Under the pieces are notes generated by a model. That model was not told the origin of the DNA. It saw only the letters and a program-made list of their open reading frames with translations, and ran no database searches. This document shows, in pieces, positions 1-8,464 of a DNA stretch of 64,000 bases; within the stretch, counting starts at the first letter, position 1; each line of letters starts with the position of its first letter. A program made the translations under genes and the position numbers. Source of the DNA: Pantoea wallisii (lineage in GTDB: Bacteria > Pseudomonadota > Gammaproteobacteria > Enterobacterales > Enterobacteriaceae); contig NZ_MLFS01000005.1 in the NCBI RefSeq assembly GCF_002095485.1, forward strand, positions 1 through 64,000. The letters run 5' to 3'.

Positions 1-1570
1 ACAGACGTGCAGGCATGGACCTGGCATCCGGGCAGGGAATCGTCGCGTTATCACGGTGACTCACTACCAGCAACAGCGGAATATCCTCGTTCAGGCTGAG
101 CAGATTTTGCAACAGCTGGACGGTGGCCTGATCGGCCCAGTGTACGTCATCAATCAATATCACCAGCGGCCTGGCGGGCGAAGTAAAAGCTCTGACCAGA
201 TTACAGGCCACCAGGTTTAAGCGATCGCGCGCGTCGGGCGCGCTCGCATCCGCCTGTACCACGGCTTTCTGATTCAGCAGCACGCTCAGTTCAGGCACCA
301 GGCTGACCGCCAGTCCGGCAAAGTTACCCAGCAGGCGGGCAATATGCGCGCGCCAGCGCGCCATCTCCTCTGCCGGTAGCCCAAGCAGATGCAGCGTCAG
401 GGTACGGAACGCGGCGGCAAACACGGAAAAGGGCAAAACCGGCGAGTGCTGATCGGCCTTCACCATGGTCAGCAGCGCTTTTTTCTTTAGCAGAACCCGC
501 AAGGATGACGCGATAAGCGCCGATTTTCCTGATCCTGGCGCACCGCAGATCGACACCAGGCTGTGTTTACCGCTGCGGCTCACCTCATCGAAGGCGGCCA
601 GTATATCCGTTGCCTGACGATGATGCGTAAAGAGCGCGTCCGCGGATAGCGCCAGCGGCCGCATATCCTGCTGCCCCAGCGTGAAAGATTCGACAAGGCC
701 ATCCGGCATCAGGCGATGCGCACAGCGTTTGAGATCGGCCAGCACGCCCTCAACCGTCTGGTAGCGGTTCTCCGGCGATTTGGCGAGCAGGCGCAAAATG
801 ATCGAGGAGAGCACCACCGGCACATCGTCGCGCAGGCTATGCGGTGGGATCGCTTCTGACGCAATGTGGTGGTGCACCCACTCCGATACGCATCCTCCGG
901 CATTACCGTAAGGTAACCGGCCCGTCAGCAGTTCATACAGCACGATGCCGAGGCTGTAGAGATCGCTGACGCGACTCACCGGATGCGCAGTACGCGAGGT
1001 ATGCTCCGGTGACATATACGCCAGCGTGCCGCCCGGCACCGGCATACGCATATGCTGCTGCGGATCGGACTCCAGCTGTGAGAGGCCGAAGCCACCCAGT
1101 CGCACCACATCGTTCTCCATAAAGAAGAGGTGAGCGGGCTTGATGTCACCATGTACCAAACCCTGCCGGTGCATTTTGCCCAGCGCCTCGCACAGCTTTG
1201 TCGCAGTGAGGAAGAATGTTTTCAGGCTGCACGGCGGCATACGCAGCTGGCCGGCCAGCGTCTGGTAAGGAAACGGGGGATAAATCAGAGCGTAGCGCCC
1301 GTGCCAGGAGGTATAGCAGAGCGGTTTCAGCGCCCAGCTCTCCGCCAGCCTGCCGCGTATGGCATACTCATTTTTCAGCCGCTGGGTAACCTGGTAGAGG
1401 GCGTCTTCACTGGCCGCTGTCGCCAGCACGCAGGTTTCATCCGAAACAGTATGTCTGCCAAGCAGCCACTCCACATTGCCTTCATGCGCCAGCGGGCTGA
1501 ATTCCAGCTCGTTATGCAGGACAAAAGCGGCTTCGTCAGAGACATTCAACGACAGAAAAAGAGAACTCAT
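1..1570 (-). CDS. Ser/Thr-kinase / AAA-ATPase signalling protein (partial; likely trifunctional kinase-sensor)
   Basis: This reading frame is open from an ATG at 1570 through the left window edge, so only the N-terminal ~523 residues are visible. A eukaryotic-type protein kinase domain comes first, with the catalytic-loop motif HGDIKP followed by GTLAYMSPEH and SDLYSLGIVLYELLTG. It is followed by a P-loop ATPase domain with Walker A GAPGSGKSALI and Walker B-like LVILIDDVHWAD. This order is that of the large trifunctional Ser/Thr kinase/ATPase/sensor histidine kinases. The GAF and histidine-kinase parts would lie outside the window. Its ATG overlaps the stop codon of the upstream receiver gene (ATGA), implying translational coupling. 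Substrates and ligand are unknown. Confidence 0.85.
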   Translation of the reverse strand, partial: MSSLFLSLNVSDEAAFVLHNELEFSPLAHEGNVEWLLGRHTVSDETCVLATAASEDALYQVTQRLKNEYAIRGRLAESWALKPLCYTSWHGRYALIYPPFPYQTLAGQLRMPPCSLKTFFLTATKLCEALGKMHRQGLVHGDIKPAHLFFMENDVVRLGGFGLSQLESDPQQHMRMPVPGGTLAYMSPEHTSRTAHPVSRVSDLYSLGIVLYELLTGRLPYGNAGGCVSEWVHHHIASEAIPPHSLRDDVPVVLSSIILRLLAKSPENRYQTVEGVLADLKRCAHRLMPDGLVESFTLGQQDMRPLALSADALFTHHRQATDILAAFDEVSRSGKHSLVSICGAPGSGKSALIASSLRVLLKKKALLTMVKADQHSPVLPFSVFAAAFRTLTLHLLGLPAEEMARWRAHIARLLGNFAGLAVSLVPELSVLLNQKAVVQADASAPDARDRLNLVACNLVRAFTSPARPLVILIDDVHWADQATVQLLQNLLSLNEDIPLLLVVSHRDNATIPCPDARSMPARL

Positions 1571-1953
1571 GGGCGGAGTGTCCGGGCGGATAACTCACAC
1601 CGAATATGATCGAACAAAACATCAATATCAATAGGCTTACGCATAAACGCCAGCGCGCCGAGGTTGATGGCGTACCACAGCATGTTGTCATCGCCATTGC
1701 CGGAGATGATGATGCCGGGTGGATTTTTCAGCCGGTTGATCAGCTCCCTGAAGAGTTCAAAACCTGACATTCCCTTGAGCTCAACATCAATGATAAACAG
1801 CGCGGCTTCCCTGAGCGCTGCGTCATCACCAAGTAGATCTTCTGCTGATTCAAATGCCAGCGTGGCATAACCTTCAGACTGCAGCAGGTTAGTCAGGGCA
1901 CTGCGAACAGAACGGTCATCATCAATAACAATGATGCGCTGTGACAGCTGCAT
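1567..1953 (-). CDS. Single-domain response regulator (receiver only)
   Basis: The product is a 128-residue CheY-like receiver with no output domain. Visible signature residues are the acidic pocket Asp11-Asp13 (IVIDDD), phosphoacceptor Asp56 (FIIDVELKG), Ser84 (IISG) and Lys106-Pro107 (MRKP). I chose the ATG at 1953 because AAGGAA lies six bases before it. An in-frame ATG at 1977 lacks such a site. It sits directly upstream of the kinase gene and overlaps it by four bases, so it is probably that kinase's phosphorelay partner. Being receiver-only, it must act through protein contacts or a downstream phosphotransfer step not visible here. Confidence 0.88.
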   Translation of the reverse strand: MQLSQRIIVIDDDRSVRSALTNLLQSEGYATLAFESAEDLLGDDAALREAALFIIDVELKGMSGFELFRELINRLKNPPGIIISGNGDDNMLWYAINLGALAFMRKPIDIDVLFDHIRCELSARTLRP

Positions 1954-1996
1954 GCTGTATTCCTTAATAATGTTCACAACTCCCTGAGGCGCATCC

Positions 1997-2251
1997 TTAG
2001 GAGGTTTTGTCGCGCGGCGACGCTGGCGTGTCGATGCCGCCTGACGGATATTCGTGGCGGAACCAGGAGTGATGAAGCTTCTCGCGATTGAGAAGTCGCT
2101 TGCCTACCGGGATAAGGTGCTCACCGATTTGCATGCCTAACAGGCCCAGTAAGGCGATGACAGGCGGCGCTGGCGAGCCGACATCGATCACCGCATAAAA
2201 GACGCCGATGAGTATGCCTGCCAGCAGCGATAAAATATAGGTTTTCAACAT
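1997..2251 (-). CDS. XapX domain membrane protein (second copy)
   Basis: This 84-residue protein has an N-terminal hydrophobic helix (YILSLLAGILIGVFYAVI), then the XapX-type segment GSPAPPVIALLGLLGMQIGE and a hydrophilic C-terminal tail rich in His and Arg. XapX (DUF1427) proteins are short predicted membrane proteins of unknown function. It starts two bases after the preceding XapX gene's stop codon and shares its core motif, so the two are probably a tandem duplication. It belongs to the leftward group cysteine hydrolase, XapX, XapX, receiver, kinase. Confidence 0.75.
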   Translation of the reverse strand: MLKTYILSLLAGILIGVFYAVIDVGSPAPPVIALLGLLGMQIGEHLIPVGKRLLNREKLHHSWFRHEYPSGGIDTPASPRDKTS

Positions 2252-2253
2252 AG

Positions 2254-2496
2254 TTAGCCCGCCTGTTTCGGCAGTAAGTGCGGCGCGGCCGGGCGTTGAT
2301 CGGCCGTGGCGTTACTGGCCGGCAGCGAAGCGGCCGAATCGTGATTAAAGAGCGTTCCGCCCAGCGAGCTGCCAATCACCATGCCCAGCAGCCCGATCAG
2401 CGCCACGGCCGGCGGGGCCGGAGAACGCACTTTCAGCAGCGCATAGATCAGGCCTGCGGCAACACCGGCACCCAGAGAGATGAGTAAAGGACTCAC
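2254..2496 (-). CDS. XapX domain membrane protein (first copy)
   Basis: The product has 80 residues with a hydrophobic N-terminus (LLISLGAGVAAGLIYALL) and the XapX signature RSPAPPAVALIGLLGMVIG. It then has a short low-complexity Ala/Pro tail. It starts with GTG at 2496, supported by a strong AAGGAGG ribosome-binding site five bases upstream. It resembles its downstream neighbour at 1997-2251 in the core, differing mainly in the tail. Function is unknown. The genetic setting between a hydrolase and a two-component-like signalling pair suggests a membrane accessory role, which is inference. Confidence 0.75.
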   Translation of the reverse strand: MSPLLISLGAGVAAGLIYALLKVRSPAPPAVALIGLLGMVIGSSLGGTLFNHDSAASLPASNATADQRPAAPHLLPKQAG

Positions 2497-2551
2497 AGGT
2501 CCTCCTTAGCAGGAGGGCCGATCGGCCACGGGGGCAGATCGGCCGCACAGA

Positions 2552-3244
2552 TTAGCGAACCGGAGCCGGTACAGGTGCCAGGGTACGGTGCTCAGATTTC
2601 TGACGTGAAGGCGCTTTATGCACCATGGTATAAGCGTAATCAACGCCGATGCCGTAAGCGCCAGAGTGCTCTTTCGCAATATCCATAACGGCGTTGTAGG
2701 TCTCTTTGTGCGCCCAGTCACGCTGCCACTCCAGCATCACCTGCTGCCAGGTTACCGGGATCACACCCGCCTGGATCATGCGCTGCATGGCATAGTCATG
2801 GGCCTCTTTGGTGGTGCCGCCCGATGCGTCCGCGACCATATAGATCTCATAATCGCCTTCCAGCATCGCGCACAGTGCGAAGGTGTTGTTGCACACTTCG
2901 GTCCACAGGCCGGAGACGACGATCTTCTTCTTGCCGTTGGCGGCCAGCGCGTCACGCACTTTCTGGTCATCCCAGGAGTTCATGGAGGTACGCTCAAGGA
3001 TGTCCTGGCCCGGGAACACGTCCAGCAGCTCCGGGAACGTGTTGCCAGAGAAGCTTTCGGTCTCAACGGTAGTCAGTACGGTTGGGATGTTGAACACTTT
3101 GGCGGCTTTCGCCAGCGCAACAACGTTATTTTTCAGCACCTGGCGGTCAATAGACTGCACGCCAAACGCCATCTGTGGCTGCTGGTCGATAAAGATGATC
3201 TGGCAATTCTGCGGCGTCAGTACTTCAAGTTTGCGAGTGGTCAT
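2552..3244 (-). CDS. Isochorismatase-family cysteine hydrolase (YcaC-like)
   Basis: This 230-residue protein has the isochorismatase-like hydrolase fold: catalytic Asp20 in IIFIDQQPQM and nucleophile Cys118 in SGLWTEVCNN, preceded by the usual cis-peptide region. It most resembles the YcaC subgroup, whose members hydrolyse amide or related bonds and whose natural substrates are poorly known. Start choice is uncertain: ATG at 3244 gives the usual family N-terminus, while ATG at 3256 and upstream codons also lie in frame, and none has a clear ribosome-binding site. The C-terminal ~15 residues (Pro/Arg-rich) are unusual. It is divergent from the amidohydrolase gene and leads the XapX/receiver/kinase group. 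Confidence 0.85.
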   Translation of the reverse strand: MTTRKLEVLTPQNCQIIFIDQQPQMAFGVQSIDRQVLKNNVVALAKAAKVFNIPTVLTTVETESFSGNTFPELLDVFPGQDILERTSMNSWDDQKVRDALAANGKKKIVVSGLWTEVCNNTFALCAMLEGDYEIYMVADASGGTTKEAHDYAMQRMIQAGVIPVTWQQVMLEWQRDWAHKETYNAVMDIAKEHSGAYGIGVDYAYTMVHKAPSRQKSEHRTLAPVPAPVR

Positions 3245-3406
3245 GTTTGTGCCCATTGAGGTTGATGTTATGAGGTTTCGTGAAATAACAAATGGCATAT
3301 CAGGGACAGGCACCGCAGGCCAGATAGAGCGGCTCATGCGCTGCCCGCCGGATGACTGTCTGGGGAGCAGTGTATGAACCTTTGATTTTTCTCACTATTA
3401 TCTTTA

Positions 3407-3449
3407 GGTATAACTATACGAAGGTATAACTATCCCTTTGTATAACTAG
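3407..3449. promoter_or_regulatory. Three direct repeats GTATAACTA, 16-bp period (candidate operator)
   Basis: The nonamer GTATAACTA occurs at 3408-3416, 3424-3432 and 3440-3448, exactly 16 bp apart. The first two copies share the longer core GGTATAACTAT. They lie in the divergent intergenic region between the cysteine hydrolase and the amidohydrolase. The regular spacing, near 1.5 helical turns, suggests multimeric regulator binding, but the cognate protein is not identifiable here. Confidence 0.55.
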
Positions 3450-3566
3450 ACGCTTTCCGCTACGCCTGATCATAATCCCGCCACTTACTTACCCTGCGTC
3501 TTTGCAGGAGATCTTTTTGTCCACGGCGCTCATCGCCGTTCCGGACAGCCCCTTTCAGGAGGTTCT

Positions 3567-5444
3567 ATGGTTACGTTAGGTAAAGCAGACGTCATTTTGA
3601 CTCATGGCCGGTTCCACACGGTCGATCGCGGCAATCCGATTGCTGATGCCGTCGCCATTCGTGACGGAAAATTTCTGCACGTCGGTACGCAGGCAGAGGT
3701 GATGCAGTATCACTGTGACGGCACGAAAGTGATCGATCTGAAGGGCCACACGGCGATCCCCGGTTTGAACGATTCGCACCTGCACCTGATTCGCGGTGGT
3801 CTGAACTATAACCTCGAACTGCGCTGGGAAGGCGTACCCTCCGTTGCGGACGCCCTGCGGATGCTGAAAGAGCAGGCGCTGCGCACGCCATCGCCGCAGT
3901 GGGTGCGCGTGGTGGGCGGCTGGACCGAATTCCAGTTTGCCGAGCGCCGCATGCCAACGCTGGACGAGATCAACGAAGCCGCGCCGGATACGCCGGTCTT
4001 CGTTCTGCACCTGTACGATCGCGCCCTGCTCAACCGTGCCGCGCTGAAAGTGGTGGGCTACACCAAAGACACGCCAAACCCGCCGGGCGGCGAAATTCAG
4101 CGCGACAGTAATGGCAACCCGACCGGCATGCTGATTGCCCGTCCGAACGCGATGATTCTCTACGCCACATTGGCGAAAGGGCCAAAACTGCCGCTGGAAC
4201 AGCAGGTGAACTCAACCCGTCAGTTTATGCGTGAGCTGAACCGTCTTGGCCTGACCAGCGCCATTGATGCCGGCGGCGGCTTCCAGAACTACCCGGAAGA
4301 TTATGAAGTCATCGCAGAGCTGCACGAGAAGAAGCAGATGACCCTCCGTATTGCCTACAACCTGTTTACGCAGCGTCCCGGGCATGAGCTGGAGGATTTT
4401 GAGAAGTGGACGGACATGCTGACCCCAGGCCAGGGCAGTGATTACTTCCGCCACAACGGCGCCGGCGAGATGCTGGTGTTCTCCGCAGCTGATTTCGAAG
4501 ATTTCCTTGAGCCGCGTCCCGATCTGGCACCAGGCATGGAAGATGAGCTGGAGCGCGTGGTGCGCCATCTGGTCGAACACCGCTGGCCGTTCCGCCTGCA
4601 TGCTACGTACGACGAATCGATCAGCCGCATGCTGGATGTGTTTGAGAAAGTTAACCGCGAGATTCCGTTTAATGGCCTGCACTGGTTCTTTGACCATGCG
4701 GAGACCGTGACTCAGCGCAACATCGATCGCATCAAAGAGCTGGGCGGCGGCATCGCCGTGCAGCATCGTATGGCATTCCAGGGCGAATACTTTGCTGAGC
4801 GCTACGGTATTGAAGCGACCCGTCACACACCGCCCGTGGCGCGCATGCTGGAGACCGGCGTTCCGGTGGGTCTGGGAACCGATGCAACGCGCGTCGCCAG
4901 CTATAACCCGTGGACCGCACTTTACTGGCTGGTTTCCGGTCGTACCGTTGGCGGCATGCAGATGTATGACGTCAATGCACGTCTGGATCGTGACACCGCG
5001 CTGATGTTGTGGACCCAGGGCAGCGCCTGGTTCTCCAGCGAGCAGGGTAAAAAGGGCCAGATTAAAGCCGGCCAGCTGGCGGACATGGTAGTGCTGAGTA
5101 AAGACTACTTCAGCGTACCGGAAGAGGAGATCAAAGGCATCGAATCTGTGCTGACGGTCGTGGATGGCAACATTGTGTACGCAGCCGGCGCTTTCAGCGG
5201 CGAAGCCCCGCCGTCGATTCCGGTTTTACCGGAGTGGTCACCGGTCGTGAAGGTGCCGGGCCACTTCCGCAGTGCCCCGCCAACCGCACAAACCCGCGTC
5301 GGCATGCAGCAGATGCCGCACCAGTGCAGTGGCCCGTGCGGCGTACACAGCCACTCGCATGATGTCGCACGCGGCGCCAACCTGCCAGTGTCCGAGGAGA
5401 ACGCCTTCTGGGGCGCGCTCGGCTGCAGCTGCTTCGCGTTCTGA
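3567..5444 (+). CDS. YtcJ-type amidohydrolase (amidohydrolase 3 family)
   Basis: The product is a 625-residue metal-dependent hydrolase of the amidohydrolase superfamily. The N-terminal beta-sandwich region contains VIDLKGHTAIPGLNDSHLHL, in which His71 and His73 form the metal-binding HxH. Later residues include LHWFFDHAETV and a C-terminal GTDATRVASYNPW segment with the conserved Asp. Substrates of YtcJ-like enzymes are mostly unknown. The ATG at 3567 is preceded by AGGAGG. An odd feature is the C-terminal ~45 residues, which carry CSGPC, HSHSH and GCSC, a metal-ligand-rich tail. It heads a rightward group with DoxX, MFS and alpha/beta-hydrolase genes. Confidence 0.88.
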   Translation: MVTLGKADVILTHGRFHTVDRGNPIADAVAIRDGKFLHVGTQAEVMQYHCDGTKVIDLKGHTAIPGLNDSHLHLIRGGLNYNLELRWEGVPSVADALRMLKEQALRTPSPQWVRVVGGWTEFQFAERRMPTLDEINEAAPDTPVFVLHLYDRALLNRAALKVVGYTKDTPNPPGGEIQRDSNGNPTGMLIARPNAMILYATLAKGPKLPLEQQVNSTRQFMRELNRLGLTSAIDAGGGFQNYPEDYEVIAELHEKKQMTLRIAYNLFTQRPGHELEDFEKWTDMLTPGQGSDYFRHNGAGEMLVFSAADFEDFLEPRPDLAPGMEDELERVVRHLVEHRWPFRLHATYDESISRMLDVFEKVNREIPFNGLHWFFDHAETVTQRNIDRIKELGGGIAVQHRMAFQGEYFAERYGIEATRHTPPVARMLETGVPVGLGTDATRVASYNPWTALYWLVSGRTVGGMQMYDVNARLDRDTALMLWTQGSAWFSSEQGKKGQIKAGQLADMVVLSKDYFSVPEEEIKGIESVLTVVDGNIVYAAGAFSGEAPPSIPVLPEWSPVVKVPGHFRSAPPTAQTRVGMQQMPHQCSGPCGVHSHSHDVARGANLPVSEENAFWGALGCSCFAF

Positions 5445-5449
5445 TCGCC

Positions 5450-5871
5450 ATGAAGAGTCAATTTTCTCAGCCGCCCCGCGTTGATGCGGGGCTGTTCTTC
5501 CTGCGCCTGACCGGCTGCCTACTGTTGCTGTACGTGCACGGGCTACCCAAGGTGTTTCACTTCAGCGAAGAACTGACGCGGATCGAAGACCCGTTTGGCC
5601 TTGGTCCTTATATGAGCCTGCTACCGGCTATTTTTGCGAGGTGATCTGCCCATTATTCATCCTGGCGGGTGTGTTTACGCGTATCGCCTGCCTGCCGATC
5701 ATCGGTGTGCTGCTGGTGGCGATGGTGTTTGTCCATCCTGACTGGAGCATCGCCGAGGGCCAGTTTGGCTGGCTGTTGCTGATTATCTTCACCACGCTGG
5801 CCATCACCGGACCGGGCAGATGGCGCGTCGGCGCGGCCCCGCAGCAGAGGATCAGATATGGCGCAGGTTAA
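5450..5871 (+). pseudogene. DoxX family membrane protein, split by a one-base frameshift
   Basis: Two overlapping frames encode one DoxX-type protein. Residues from 5450 give MKSQFSQ... through RLTGCLLLLYVHGLPK to LLPAIFA, then hit TGA at 5642. The rest (VICPLFILAGVFTRIACLP...) continues in the next frame from 5641. Adding one G after GCG at 5638 restores LLPAIFAEVICPLFIL and a 140-residue, four-helix protein. DoxX proteins are small membrane oxidoreductase-associated proteins. The 3' end overlaps the MFS gene start by 14 bases, indicating an operon. This could be a real disruption or a sequencing error. Confidence 0.75.
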
Positions 5872-7488
5872 CGATATCCATACCGCTACGCAGGACGAAG
5901 AGGCTGCGCCGGTGCCTGCGGCAGCGGCTTCACCCTGGCAGCCACTGCGCCAGCCGGTCTTTCGCATGCTGTGGATCGCCACGGTGGTGTCAAACATCGG
6001 TTCATGGATGAACGATGTTGGCGTCAACTGGACCATGCTGACATTGAGCGCCGACCCGCTCAACGTTGCGCTGGTGCAGGCCGCCAGTAGCCTGCCGATG
6101 TTCCTGTTCGCCCTGCCCTCCGGCGTGCTGGCGGACATTATCGATCGGCGCAAATATCTGCTGTTTTCACAGCTATGGGTGTTTATCGCGGCGACAGGCT
6201 TGACCGTGCTCTCCTTTACCGGCCACGTCACGCCGCTGGTATTGCTGATTGCGGCCTTTCTGATGAGCGCCGGTGCCGCCATGAGCTCACCGCCGTTTCA
6301 GGCCATCGTGCCGGATCTGGTTGATAAAAGTGAACTCAGCCCGGCTATCGCGCTGAATTCGCTGGGAATTAACATCAGCCGTGCCATCGGTCCGGCGCTG
6401 GGCGGGTTGATCCTCTCCTTTGCCGGCCCGTGGATGGTGTTCATGCTGAACGCGCTGTCCGTACTGGGCGTGGCGTGGGTGCTTTACCGCTGGAGAGCGG
6501 AACCCACCGTACAGCGTCTGCCGCCGGAGCACTTCTTTTCCGCCGTGCGCGCCGGCCTGCGCTATGTGCATGCGGCGCCGGTGCTGCGTAATGTCCTGGT
6601 GCGTACCGTGGCGTTCTTTGTGTTCGGTAGCGCCGGCTGGGCCCTGCTACCGCTGGTGGCGCGTCGCGAGCTGGGATTAGGACCGGGCGGTTACGGCATC
6701 ATGCTGGCTTTCATCGGCGTGGGGGCCATTTGTGGTGCCATTATGCTGCCGCGCCTGCGTAAACGCTTCAATCCGGATCGATTGATGGTGCTGGCCAGCC
6801 TGATGTTCGCCGCTACCATGCTGGCGCTGGCCTTCGTGCGCCACTTCTGGCTGCTGAATGCGTTTGAGTTCTTTACCGGTTTTGCGTGGATTGCCGTGCT
6901 CTCTACGTTGAACGTCGGGGCGCAACGCAGTGCGGCAAAGTGGGTTAAAGCCCGTGCGCTGGCGGTCTACCTGACGGTGTTTTTCGGCTCAATGACCGTG
7001 GGCAGCGCCATCTGGGGCCAGCTGGCCTCACATTACGGTATTCCGGTTTCACTCTGCGTGGCCACCGGTGGCATGGCGCTGGCCTGCCTGACCGTGCTGC
7101 GCTGGCGCCTGGATCAGGACCCGGATCTCAACCTGGATGTGAGCGACAGCAGTGAAGCCGTGCCGGCACTGGAGATTCATCACGATCGTGGCCCGGTGCG
7201 CGTGAGCTATGAGTACCTGATTCGCACAGAGGATGCGCGTGACTTTATCCTGTGTATGCAGGACATGCGCCGCGTGCGTCGCCGTGGCGGTGGCGATAAC
7301 TGGGCCGTTTACGAGGATATCCTCCAGCCGGGCATCTTTGTTGAAACCTTTGTGGTGGGGTCGTGGATGGAGCATCTGCGCCAGCTTGAGCGCTACACCA
7401 TGAACGATCAAAAAATTCAGACGCGGGTTTACGCATTCCATCAGGGCAAAATCTGCCGCAGGCCCGCTATCTGGTGGCACCGGTGTAA
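5858..7488 (+). CDS. MFS_3 family exporter with C-terminal extra domain (frameshift near its end)
   Basis: This is a major facilitator transporter of the EntS-like MFS_3 group. After a hydrophilic N-terminus it shows about 12 hydrophobic helices up to residue ~420. A soluble C-terminal ~110 residues follows (VRVSYEYLIRTEDARDF... through FVVGSWMEHLRQLERYT), which resembles an antibiotic-biosynthesis-monooxygenase-like module known in this family. As given, the frame runs past the natural end to 7537. Restoring one A in AAAA at 7448-7451 changes the tail to HQGKNLPQARYLVAPV and stops at 7488 (543 residues), ahead of the next gene's ribosome-binding site. Transported compound is unknown. Confidence 0.8.
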
Positions 7489-7533
7489 AAATCACTCTCT
7501 CAATGATGTTTTACTTAAGGCAAGGAAAAGACG

Positions 7534-8355
7534 ATGAGCACAATCAAGACCGCAGATGGTACATGCTTGTATTACAAAGACTGGGGCAAAGGTAAGCCGG
7601 TGCTGTTCAGCCACGGCTGGCCTTTGGATGGCGACATGTGGGACAACCAGCTGAACTTCCTGGCTGAGAACGGTTACCGTGTTATCGCGTTTGATCGCCG
7701 TGGTTTTGGTCGATCTGACCAGCCGTGGACCGGGTACGATTACGATACGTTCGCGTCAGACATTAACGATCTCATCACCTGCCTTGACCTGCAGGACGTG
7801 ACGCTGGTCGGCTTCTCTATGGGCGGTGGCGACGTGACGCGCTACATCAACAACTATGGTACTGGCCGCGTGGATGGTCTGGTGCTGCTGGGTGCCGTTA
7901 CGCCAATCTTCGGCAAGGCGGCAGATTATCCGGCGGGTGTGGATCTCAGCGTGTTCGAGGGAATTCGTCAGGGATTACGCAAAGATCGCGCACAGTTTAT
8001 CAGTGATTTTGCCGCGCCGTTCTACGGCACTAATGCGGGACAGACCGTCTCTGCGGGCGTGCTGACGCAGACGCTGAATATCGCGCTGCTGGCATCGCTT
8101 AAAGGCACGCTGGATTGCGTAACGGCGTTCTCAGAAACCGATTTCCGTCCGGATATGGCGAAAATCGACGTGCCGACGCTGGTGATTCACGGCAGCAACG
8201 ATCAGGTTGTACCCTTTGAGTCTACCGGAAAAGTGGCCGCAGAGATGATCGCTGGCGCGAAACTGAAAGTGTATGACAATGCGCCGCACGGTTTTGCCGT
8301 GACGCACAGCGATGAACTGAATGCCGATCTGCTGGCGTTCCTGCAATCGCTGTAA
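7534..8355 (+). CDS. Alpha/beta hydrolase, cofactor-free haloperoxidase/esterase type
   Basis: The 273-residue product matches the non-haem chloroperoxidase/aryl-esterase group of alpha/beta hydrolases. The nucleophile elbow is LVGFSMGGGD with Ser95. The other triad members are Asp223 (IHGSNDQVVP) and His252 (NAPHGFAVTH), and the oxyanion-hole motif is SHGWPLDGDMW. It has the usual family length and is preceded by AAGGAAAAGACG before ATG. It closes the rightward group amidohydrolase-DoxX-MFS. Physiological substrate is likely an ester or lactone, but this cannot be specified. Confidence 0.9.
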   Translation: MSTIKTADGTCLYYKDWGKGKPVLFSHGWPLDGDMWDNQLNFLAENGYRVIAFDRRGFGRSDQPWTGYDYDTFASDINDLITCLDLQDVTLVGFSMGGGDVTRYINNYGTGRVDGLVLLGAVTPIFGKAADYPAGVDLSVFEGIRQGLRKDRAQFISDFAAPFYGTNAGQTVSAGVLTQTLNIALLASLKGTLDCVTAFSETDFRPDMAKIDVPTLVIHGSNDQVVPFESTGKVAAEMIAGAKLKVYDNAPHGFAVTHSDELNADLLAFLQSL

Positions 8356-8367
8356 GCGGATAGCAGA

Positions 8368-8403
8368 AATAAACGGCCCGCTCCCTCATGCTGGCCGTTT
8401 ATT
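8368..8403 (+). terminator. Hairpin after the hydrolase gene
   Basis: A perfect 11-bp inverted repeat (AATAAACGGCC ... GGCCGTTTATT) with a 14-base loop lies 12 bases after the hydrolase stop codon. A/T-rich flanks are compatible with termination in either direction. Confidence 0.6.
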
Positions 8404-8436
8404 ATCGTGTAGCTCTCTATTTCGACCTGTGTCTCT

Positions 8437-8464
8437 GACCGGCTAAGCAGCCGGTCTTTTTTTT
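8437..8464 (+). terminator. Rho-independent terminator
   Basis: GACCGGCT AAGC AGCCGGTC forms a perfect 8-bp stem with a tetraloop followed by eight T residues, a canonical plus-strand terminator. It ends at the stop codon of the convergent pirin gene, so the T tract is shared with that gene's last bases. Confidence 0.85.

Noticed and set aside
1130..1609. 159-codon plus-strand ORF
   Set aside because: It lies antisense inside the Ser/Thr kinase gene, has no family-like features and no ribosome-binding site.
2618..3259. 213-codon plus-strand ORF
   Set aside because: It is the antisense shadow of the YcaC-like hydrolase, which has clear catalytic motifs.
4212..4826. 204-codon minus-strand ORF
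   Set aside because: It is antisense to the amidohydrolase and composed of frame-shadow residues.
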